NCBI GenBank assembly: GCA_019239815.1
Contig: JAFAZL010000415.1
Location: 1 to 5,143, forward strand
From: Acidobacteriota bacterium
GTDB taxonomy: Bacteria > Acidobacteriota > Terriglobia > Acidoferrales > UBA7541
Length of the DNA stretch: 5,143 nt
Reading direction: 5' to 3'
A model generated the notes under the pieces. The model was not told the origin of the DNA and made no database searches. It saw only the letters and a list, made by a program, of their open reading frames with translations. This document shows positions 1 through 4,567 of the stretch, one piece after another; the stretch's first letter is position 1, and each line of letters opens with the position of its first letter. The position numbers and the translations under genes were made by a program.

Positions 1-246
1 TGCAGTTGTCGAACTGCCGAAAAGCTGATTCACCGTGAGAGTTTCAGGGCTTCGGTCCTCCAACACCCTGACACCCAAAGCGGTGCAAAACACTGCACGG
101 GAGATTTGTGCCTTGACAACGCCTTCGCTCTTATCGAGGGGCACCCGGCGTCGCTGGAAACTCGAGCAACCGTTTAGAATGTCGATTCCCTCAGGGATAA
201 TGCAAGGAAGTGCATCGAGCGCGTTCTAAAGGCAGGAAGGTCTAAC
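1..246. other. Upstream region without a supported gene
   Basis: I see no gene I can defend here. The frame beginning at base 1 stays open for 58 codons to a TAG at 175-177, so the tail of a gene entering from the left is possible, but the translation has no recognisable motif and this length can occur by chance. A short inverted repeat GTGCA/TGCAC (83-87 and 94-98) is present. A TTGACA at 113-118 has no partner -10 at normal spacing. GATAAT at 196-201 could be a -10 for the next gene but its -35 is poor. The last bases hold the ribosome binding site of the gene at 247. Confidence 0.4.
234..240 (+). promoter_or_regulatory. Ribosome binding site deciding a GTG start
   Basis: AGGAAGG ends 6 bases before the GTG at 247. 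This supports GTG as the start of the proteasome-like gene and places a clean signal peptide at its N-terminus. Confidence 0.7.
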
Positions 247-1455
247 GTGCACTTTCGTCTTCTTCTTGTAACTGTGATTTTACTTTCCCAACCGCTAGTT
301 ATTTTCGCGCGGCAGAAATCGTCTGAAGACTCCGTTGTCCACGGAACAATTAACATCGCCTTCGGAAACAAACAGGGCATCGTGGTGCTGACAGACAGCA
401 TGCTCACGGCCTCCGGCGCTCAGTTATCTACTCCCGGCCAAAAACTCTTCAAGTTGGACGCTCGCACAGTTTGTTCACTCGCCGGTTTTGTCTCAGCTCC
501 TGCTGGTTCTGGCGACATGGCTATTCCTGATCTAAATGTGAGTACGGCGGAGATTATTCGACGATTCGCTCAGCTTTCAGCCGCTCAGCCGCCACAAACT
601 ATCGTAGAGAAGGTAAATGCCCTCGCATACATCATCAATCTCAGGTTATCGGCTATCGCTGGTATTCGTGACGTGTTGGGTACAGGTGACATAACAAATG
701 CCTATACGTTTCAATTGATCGTCGCCGGCTACGATGTGGACGGCAACCCTAAGATTGGCAAGATTGCTCTCCGAACTAAGAATGACGAGGGGACTTTGCT
801 GTCGGGGCTTGAAGACGGTTCGCTTTTAGAAGTTAAGGATAAGCTGGTTTGGAAACTAAACGGGATGCCCGATGTTGCCGAAGAATTGCTCAAACACCCT
901 GAAACCAAACCACGCGACAAAGCCCTAGTTGAATATGCCGCAGCAATGCGGGAGAACGGTGGAAGTAGCTTGACGCTTCAGCAGATGATTGGGCTGGCGA
1001 AAAGACTGGCTTACTACACATCAGAAGCTCATCCCGAAGTCGGTGGACCCAGCCAAATTGCAATTCTCAGAAAAGCGCATCCGGTTAGCATAGTGCAGCC
1101 GACTTTTCCTGAGCCGAAACAGACGTTGCAGGGTTTCGATCTATATGTGCAAGCCACTTACGCTTACATGTTGAGAAGACCGGTGCCAGATCCGACACCA
1201 ATGGTTTTTATTAGAAGTACTTGGATCGCGGCGCCAATCGCCATCGATTACGGATACTTCATCGGTGACAGCTTTTCCGACACGCTGATACTTTACGATG
1301 GAGGACCGGTAAGTTTTGGCAAATCGAATCATGTGACAAATTCGCGCCTCGTTATCGGGCCGCACGCGCAAAGGGACAGTGATATTGTTAAGCAGCTCAT
1401 AGGCGCGTTTCCGTGGACCAGAATTGACTACCAGACTCCGAACCCGAATTTTTAG
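247..1455 (+). CDS. Exported proteasome beta-like Ntn hydrolase (peptidase family T1-like) with an extra C-terminal domain
   Basis: The 402-residue protein starts at GTG 247. Residues 1-21 form a Sec-type signal peptide (charged start, hydrophobic 5-20, likely cleavage after Ala21). A 12-residue prosegment ends in Gly33-Thr34. Counting Thr34 as Thr1, Asp50 is position 17, Lys66 is 33 and Gly80 is 47: the catalytic Thr/Asp/Lys and the oxyanion Gly at the exact spacing of proteasome beta subunits. Family-like strands are GIVVLTDS (44-51), FKLDARTVCSLAGF (68-81) and QLIVAGYDVDGNP (156-168). A GG pair at 266-267 matches the C-terminal GG of archaeal beta subunits, but the Asp and Ser just before it (Asp166/Ser169) appear to be His and Val by eye. 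Residues about 285-402 are additional to the family. From family knowledge I infer autocleavage at Gly33/Thr34 and a periplasmic or extracellular peptidase or amidase; the substrate is unknown. It appears monocistronic. Confidence 0.8.
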   Translation: MHFRLLLVTVILLSQPLVIFARQKSSEDSVVHGTINIAFGNKQGIVVLTDSMLTASGAQLSTPGQKLFKLDARTVCSLAGFVSAPAGSGDMAIPDLNVSTAEIIRRFAQLSAAQPPQTIVEKVNALAYIINLRLSAIAGIRDVLGTGDITNAYTFQLIVAGYDVDGNPKIGKIALRTKNDEGTLLSGLEDGSLLEVKDKLVWKLNGMPDVAEELLKHPETKPRDKALVEYAAAMRENGGSSLTLQQMIGLAKRLAYYTSEAHPEVGGPSQIAILRKAHPVSIVQPTFPEPKQTLQGFDLYVQATYAYMLRRPVPDPTPMVFIRSTWIAAPIAIDYGYFIGDSFSDTLILYDGGPVSFGKSNHVTNSRLVIGPHAQRDSDIVKQLIGAFPWTRIDYQTPNPNF

Positions 1456-1466
1456 CCTTGTTACTG

Positions 1467-1481
1467 CGTGCGCTACGCACG
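1467..1481 (+). terminator. Small hairpin just after the proteasome-like gene
   Basis: CGTGCG-CTA-CGCACG forms a perfect 6-base-pair stem with a 3-base loop, 11 bases after the TAG stop. No T run follows, so it is at best a weak intrinsic terminator or a 3'-end-stabilising hairpin. Confidence 0.35.
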
Positions 1482-1600
1482 AGTATATCGATCGCATATT
1501 CCAGCAACTTTCATCACGCCGCGAGCACACGCATATTCCACCGTGCGCTCATCCGAATCAAGGTACTTGGGAAAGTTAAAAACGCGTCGAGGACTGGCGG

Positions 1601-1642
1601 AGCCTACCTTTTGCAGAAACCGCAAAGGGAGGGCTACCCGTC
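1601..1642. repeat. Dispersed repeat C, copy 1
   Basis: This 42-base element matches the one at 2400-2439 at about 33 positions by eye. Shared blocks in order are AGCC, CCTTT, GCA, CGCAAAGGG, GGC and ACCCGTC. CCTTTTGC and GCAAAGG can pair to make a stem. The surrounding 294-base gap otherwise holds no gene: short open frames here read straight through the repeat. An 8-base tandem, AAAGATC twice one base apart, lies at 1664-1678. Confidence 0.6.
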
Positions 1643-1709
1643 CAAACTGAGGAATTTTTAGTCAAAGATCGAAAGATCCCATATTTCTATCGGGGGTCGA
1701 TCGGCGGTG

Positions 1710-1735
1710 TATGATGGCGGCCTATTCCGCGGAAT
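1710..1735 (+). promoter_or_regulatory. Possible -10 box and palindromic operator before the small exported gene
   Basis: TATGAT at 1710-1715 matches the -10 consensus at 5 of 6 positions, but no good -35 is seen. A perfect 12-base palindrome, ATTCCGCGGAAT, lies at 1724-1735, where transcription from that box would begin and 3 bases before the ribosome binding site. A repressor bound there would block initiation. This is a positional argument only. Confidence 0.3.
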
Positions 1736-1738
1736 GAC

Positions 1739-1742
1739 GGAG
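1739..1742 (+). promoter_or_regulatory. Ribosome binding site of the small exported gene
   Basis: GGAG lies 7 bases before the ATG at 1750, normal spacing, and supports that start over later ones. Confidence 0.55.
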
Positions 1743-1749
1743 AAACGAT

Positions 1750-2208
1750 ATGAAATGGAAGGCGTTGACGATTTTGGCTTGCATGCTGACTGTGGGAACG
1801 ATCCTGGCGGCGGCAGCGCCGCGGCACTGGAAGGCGGGTGTGCTTACGTCGATGGAGCAGCAGAAAGTGAACGAAGGGTCGACGACTACAACAAACAGGG
1901 ACGGCCAAGTAAAAGATAAAGGGAACAAGACGGACTACTCGTCGAACTCAACGAGCACGACCAGCGACAACATCGAGACCTATCAGATGTACACGATTGA
2001 GAGCGACAAGGTTGTTTATGTCGCGAGCGAACATCTGCTGTTTCCATGGTCGAAGCCGGCGAATGTGAACGTGGGGGAAAACGTCAAGTACGCCGTGGAA
2101 AAAGGGAAAATCATCATTCTCGACGACGACAACAAAGAGCACAAAGCCACCATCGTCAAGACATCGATGAAGCAGAGCGATTCACAGCCGGGTAACGCGC
2201 AGAACTGA
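1750..2208 (+). CDS. Small exported protein of unknown function
   Basis: The 152-residue protein has a signal peptide (Lys2 and Lys4, hydrophobic core 5-22, probable cleavage in the Ala run at 20-23) and no later membrane segment, so it should be periplasmic or released. Residues about 40-75 are a Ser/Thr/Asn/Asp-rich linker of low complexity. Residues about 77-138 form a compact, probably beta-stranded domain: YTIESDKVVYVASEHLL (81-97), a FPWSKP turn (98-103), NVGENVKYAVEKGKIIILDDD (107-127) and EHKATIVK (130-137). The Ser/Gln/Asn tail looks disordered. I recognise no enzyme motif. The pattern reminds me of small exported proteins common in Acidobacteriota, but that is memory, not a search. 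It is 294 bases downstream of the proteasome-like gene on the same strand, too far to assume an operon. Confidence 0.75.
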   Translation: MKWKALTILACMLTVGTILAAAAPRHWKAGVLTSMEQQKVNEGSTTTTNRDGQVKDKGNKTDYSSNSTSTTSDNIETYQMYTIESDKVVYVASEHLLFPWSKPANVNVGENVKYAVEKGKIIILDDDNKEHKATIVKTSMKQSDSQPGNAQN

Positions 2209-2274
2209 GGAATGGCGGTTAGGCGTTAGTGAGTGCTGGCCCCGTCGGTGTACTTCCACGACCTCTCGCCTCAG

Positions 2275-2310
2275 AACCCATCCTCTCAAACCGAGGGTGG
2301 GGCACCTGCC
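2275..2310. repeat. Dispersed repeat A, copy 1
   Basis: Core arms are 2277-2285 and 2293-2301, a 9-pair stem with one G-T wobble and a 7-base loop. The right arm, GAGGGTGGGG, is followed by CACC, which can pair instead with GGTG in the same arm. It is nearly identical to the copy at 3778-3812. Confidence 0.75.
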
Positions 2311-2337
2311 CACTCGGAGGAAGGACCAAGAAACAGC

Positions 2338-2366
2338 AGATCCCTCGCTACGCTCGGGATGACAAA
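2338..2366. repeat. Hairpin repeat B
   Basis: An imperfect palindrome centred on CTCGCTACGCTC, with outer arms ATCCC (2340-2344) and GGGAT (2356-2360), followed by GACAAA. Only one copy is in the window. I call it a dispersed element because this sequence, and its translation RYARDDK in spurious open frames, is familiar to me from many bacterial genomes; this is recollection. Confidence 0.5.
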
Positions 2367-2399
2367 TCGGAAAGAAACGGTAGATTCACCGTGGAAGAG

Positions 2400-2439
2400 A
2401 GCCCCCCTTTGCAAAGGCGCAAAGGGTAGGCCACCCGTC
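2400..2439. repeat. Dispersed repeat C, copy 2
   Basis: A better-formed copy of the element at 1601-1642: CCCTTTGC, a 6-base loop and GCAAAGGG give a perfect 8-pair stem, followed by GGCCACCCGTC. Confidence 0.65.
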
Positions 2440-2517
2440 GGGAACACTACGTCTCGCTGAGATCCATTTTCTAAGGACTGTGGCGCAGAATTGGTGCTTC
2501 GAACTTCTTCCTGGACT

Positions 2518-3075
2518 ATGACTTCCACTTTGACGGCGCTGACGGCGGGTGTGACGAGTTTCGCGGCTACGAATATCGATGACCTGGTGCTTTTGACGCT
2601 GTTTTTTGCTCGGCGAGTTCCGACACGACGGATTGTGGCGGGGCAGTACCTCGGATTTGCCGGCATTGTTGTGGTGAGCTTACTGGGAGCGTGGGCGGCA
2701 TTCGCGATTCCGCAGCCCTGGATCAAATGGCTAGGCGTTTTGCCGTTATTGCTTGGGCTCAAAGAATTGTTCCTTGGGCACCGCGGCACGACCGTGGAAG
2801 CGAGGGCGAGCGGATACGGAGTGGCTTCCATCGCGCTCCTCACGCTTTCGAACGGGGCGGATAATGTAGGCGTGTACGTTCCGTTATTTGCGATTCGGCG
2901 TGGCGATGTGTGGCTGATCGTGGCGACGTACATGGCGCTGATCGCGGTCTGGTGCGCAGTGGCTCGATGGCTGGGCAGCCACGCGGCGGTTTTGGGAGTG
3001 GTGGATCGTTGGGGGCATCGGATTACGCCACTGGTGCTGATTGGGCTGGGGATATACGTCCTGGCCTTCCACTAG
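2518..3075 (+). CDS. CadD-family cadmium/cation resistance transporter
   Basis: The 185-residue integral membrane protein is close to the usual length of about 200 for the Cad family. It has about five hydrophobic segments and the family's landmark motifs: ATNIDDLVLL (17-26), GQYLGF (42-47), PLLLGLKEL (76-84) and SNGADNVGVYVPLF (111-124), ending in a hydrophobic ITPLVLIGLGIYVL helix. The acidic motifs NIDD and GADN repeat once per half and are the likely cation-handling residues. Founding members export cadmium; the cation here is inferred. The ATG at 2518 has no clear ribosome binding site. TTG at 2491 (AAGGA 13 bases upstream) would add 9 unlike-family residues, so I prefer 2518. No ArsR/CadC-type regulator is adjacent. 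It ends 12 bases from the stop of the convergent DUF4199 gene. Confidence 0.85.
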   Translation: MTSTLTALTAGVTSFAATNIDDLVLLTLFFARRVPTRRIVAGQYLGFAGIVVVSLLGAWAAFAIPQPWIKWLGVLPLLLGLKELFLGHRGTTVEARASGYGVASIALLTLSNGADNVGVYVPLFAIRRGDVWLIVATYMALIAVWCAVARWLGSHAAVLGVVDRWGHRITPLVLIGLGIYVLAFH

Positions 3076-3087
3076 TCGCGGCTACAT

Positions 3088-3639
3088 TTATGTGGTCATG
3101 ACGGCGGGGGTGGCGGCGGGTTGGACGGGGGACTTGCGGCGAAGGACGGCGGCGGAGATCAGGGTGATGATGAGGCCGACCGGGAGAGGCTCGATGAAGG
3201 TGTAGGCCATGTTGACGAAGGGATTCTGGTAGAGCTGCTGGGAGTGCTGGATGGCGGCGACTTTTGTGGCGATGACGGCGGGGTCGAGTCCGGAGGACTG
3301 GACCTGGTGGATCTGGGCGGCGAAGTAGCTGTCCATGAAATGGGGGATGAAATTGAAGTAGAGGATCTCCCATGAGACGACGTAGAAGACGGTGGTGATG
3401 AGGGTGATCAGAAGGCCGCAGGCGAAGGCGCGGCCGAAAGAGATACGACCGTCGAGGACATTGTCTCGGTAGCTGCGAATGCCGAAATAGACGAGCAGAA
3501 ACGACGCCACCATGATGGTGTAGCCGATGGCCATGCTGTGGCCGGGGCCAACCCACTTGGCGAGGAGAAGCGAGCTGTCCATCAGGACGGAGATGATGAG
3601 GCCGGCGATGATGCCGAAGGTGAGAACGGTTTTTTTCAT
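3088..3639 (-). CDS. DUF4199-family membrane protein
   Basis: The 183-residue protein has four predicted membrane helices at about 5-25, 38-55, 72-96 and 141-166, and a polar loop of about 45 residues (97-140) between helices 3 and 4. Family-like features are the MKKTVLTFG start, IGYTIMVASFLLVYFGIRSYRD (38-59), ISFGRAF (66-72) and an acidic SWEILYFNFIPHFMD stretch (89-103), with a basic LRRK after the last helix. The family's function is not established. AGGAG lies 6 bases upstream of the ATG (3646-3650 on this strand), so the start is secure. It lies 208 bases downstream of the membrane LuxR gene on the same strand, and I infer that the two act together. The stop is 12 bases from that of the convergent CadD-like gene. 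Confidence 0.8.
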   Translation of the reverse strand: MKKTVLTFGIIAGLIISVLMDSSLLLAKWVGPGHSMAIGYTIMVASFLLVYFGIRSYRDNVLDGRISFGRAFACGLLITLITTVFYVVSWEILYFNFIPHFMDSYFAAQIHQVQSSGLDPAVIATKVAAIQHSQQLYQNPFVNMAYTFIEPLPVGLIITLISAAVLRRKSPVQPAATPAVMTT

Positions 3640-3847
3640 GTGAGGCTCCTTTTGCGAGTGTGGACGGGAGTCACGATGCGGTTAGTCGGGGTTTCGTGTC
3701 GTCATTCTTTTGGGTGATTTTGCGGGGATGGGGCGGAAATCGTGCTTTTGGGTGATGCCATGTTCTTGCGGGGCCGGAACCCACCCTCACAAACCGAGGG
3801 TGGGGCACCCGCACCCGTTTTCGGGTGATTCGTTGTCGTCGCGGGAG
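3640..3847. other. Gap within the LuxR/DUF4199 pair holding repeats
   Basis: No gene is seen. The gap contains repeat A copy 2, three copies of TTTT(G/C)GGGTGAT (3708-3718, 3746-3756, 3818-3829) and an 11-base direct repeat, CGGGAGTCACG, at 3665-3675 and 3842-3852. The second of these overlaps the LuxR stop codon. I see no convincing promoter for the DUF4199 gene. Confidence 0.55.
3778..3812. repeat. Dispersed repeat A, copy 2
   Basis: The best-formed copy: 3780-3788 pairs perfectly with 3796-3804 (9 pairs, 7-base loop). The overlapping GGGTGGGGCACCC (3798-3810) can form an alternative 5-pair hairpin, so the two structures exclude each other. Confidence 0.8.
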
Positions 3848-4318
3848 TCACGGGAGGAGGCCGAGTTCTTTGCCGCGCTGGACGGCCTGGGTGCGGCGGG
3901 CGGCTCCGACCTTGTCGAAGACACGGGCGCAGTGGGTCTTGACGGTGTTTTCGGAGACGAAGAGCTGAGAGGCGATTTCGCGATTGCTGAGGCCGCGGGC
4001 GACGAGGGTGAGGATTTCGAGTTCGCGCGGGGTGATGCCGAGGGATTCCTGGGTGGCCGCGTTGGGAGCGAAGGGCTCGGAGGCAGAGGGTTCGGCTGGG
4101 ACAGGGATTTCGCGGATGATAACGGTTTCGCGGATGGTTTCGCGACGGCGGGTGATGCGGAGGCCGAGCCAGATGCCGAAGGCGGCGAAGAGCGCGGCGA
4201 CGAGCGCGCCGTAGAGTTCGACGGAGTGCTCGATGACGACGAAGCGGTATTGGGTGTATTGGAGGGTGGCGATGAGGAGGCCGCCGACGAGGCCGAAGAT
4301 GAGGACGTGGCGCTTCAT
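3848..4318 (-). CDS. Membrane-anchored LuxR-type transcriptional regulator
   Basis: The 156-residue protein has two N-terminal membrane helices (about 5-21 and 34-54), a basic stop-transfer TRRRETIRE (56-64), a Pro/Ala/Glu-rich linker (70-92) and a C-terminal LuxR helix-turn-helix (about 94-155). The DNA-binding domain is complete: TPRELEILTLVARGLSNREIA (96-116) with the conserved Glu of TPRE, then the turn and recognition helix in VSENTVKTHCARVFDKVGA. There is no receiver or ligand-binding domain, so any signal must come through the membrane part or a partner. Topology places both termini in the cytoplasm. The gene precedes a DUF4199 gene on the same strand. No clear ribosome binding site precedes the ATG; a TATAAT 24 bases upstream suggests a very short leader. 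Repeat A flanks the gene on both sides. Confidence 0.85.
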   Translation of the reverse strand: MKRHVLIFGLVGGLLIATLQYTQYRFVVIEHSVELYGALVAALFAAFGIWLGLRITRRRETIRETVIIREIPVPAEPSASEPFAPNAATQESLGITPRELEILTLVARGLSNREIASQLFVSENTVKTHCARVFDKVGAARRTQAVQRGKELGLLP

Positions 4319-4341
4319 GATAGGGCGACGGGACTGGGGAG

Positions 4342-4347
4342 ATTATA
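4342..4347 (-). promoter_or_regulatory. Possible -10 box of the LuxR gene
   Basis: Read on the minus strand this is a perfect TATAAT, 23 bases from the ATG, implying a leader of roughly 15-17 bases with no Shine-Dalgarno. The -35 position (about 4365-4370) is a poor match, so an activator may be needed. Confidence 0.35.
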
Positions 4348-4370
4348 GCGGAGATGACGGGCGGAAGAGC

Positions 4371-4402
4371 CGACCCTCATAAATCGAGGGTGGGGCACCC
4401 GC
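4371..4402. repeat. Dispersed repeat A, copy 3
   Basis: ACCCTC (4373-4378), a 7-base loop and GAGGGT (4386-4391) form a 6-pair stem, followed by the same GGGTGGGGCACCC alternative hairpin (4388-4400). It has the same orientation as copies 1 and 2 and lies just upstream of the LuxR promoter candidate. Confidence 0.7.
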
Positions 4403-4438
4403 TGAGTGTAACGAGATAGCCACAACCTTGCTGTAGAA

Positions 4439-4471
4439 CTTTCGGCTAATCTGAAAGATCTTTCAGCTAAC
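4439..4471. promoter_or_regulatory. Palindrome within direct repeats, operator candidate
   Basis: CTGAAAGATCTTTCAG (4451-4466) is a perfect 16-base palindrome. It is embedded between two direct repeats, CTTTCGGCTAAT (4439-4450) and CTTTCAGCTAAC (4460-4471), offset by 21 bases, two DNA turns. It sits between divergent genes, about 100 bases before each, where a shared regulator could act. No T run follows, so a terminator is unlikely. Confidence 0.5.
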
Positions 4472-4554
4472 GTTCATCGCAGCGCCACGGGAAATTTTGT
4501 ACCACGTAACTCATCCTGCCTAGCGTAACGAGTGCCCAACCAACTCGTTTCAAT

Positions 4555-4560
4555 AGGAGG
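4555..4560 (+). promoter_or_regulatory. Perfect Shine-Dalgarno deciding a TTG start
   Basis: AGGAGG lies 7 bases before TTG 4568 and 4 before the in-frame TTG 4565. The ATG at 4561 abuts it and is out of frame. Spacing therefore selects TTG 4568. Confidence 0.75.
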
Positions 4561-4567
4561 ATGTTTG

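Larger units (their letters stand above)
2209..2517. other. Repeat-rich intergenic region
   Basis: No gene is supported in these 309 bases. They hold three unrelated hairpin repeats in a row (A at 2275-2310, B at 2338-2366, C at 2400-2439) and a small inverted repeat, ACGGT/ACCGT, at 2377-2392. Open frames on both strands simply read through the repeats. AAGGA at 2473-2477 is the only ribosome-binding-like sequence before the next gene. Confidence 0.7.

Noticed and set aside
113..118. TTGACA as a -35 box before the first gene
   Set aside because: Nothing resembling a -10 lies 15-19 bases downstream.
35..229. Short plus-strand open frame of 64 codons before the first gene
   Set aside because: It has no ribosome binding site or recognisable motif and ends within the leader of the real gene; likely chance.
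1458..1661. Two overlapping short open frames in the gap after the proteasome-like gene
   Set aside because: They read through the hairpin and repeat C; no ribosome binding site and no protein-like pattern.
2275..2439. CRISPR array or tandem repeat
   Set aside because: The three repeat units differ from each other and have no regular spacing or spacers.
2491..2517. TTG start for the CadD-like gene, 9 codons upstream of the ATG
   Set aside because: The only ribosome-binding-like sequence is 13 bases away and the added residues do not resemble family starts; kept as an alternative.
2286..2933. Minus-strand open frame of 215 codons
   Set aside because: It runs through repeats A, B and C and opposite the CadD-like gene; a high-GC shadow.
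3023..3556. Minus-strand open frame of 177 codons rich in His, Arg and Pro
   Set aside because: It is an out-of-frame reading of the DUF4199 gene with implausible composition.
3710..4348. Plus-strand open frame of 212 codons, very acidic and glycine-rich
   Set aside because: It is the antisense of the LuxR gene, whose helix-turn-helix is unmistakable, and it includes repeat A copy 2.
4451..4466. Palindrome as a transcription terminator
   Set aside because: It has no loop and no T run, and lies between divergent genes where no transcript needs ending.
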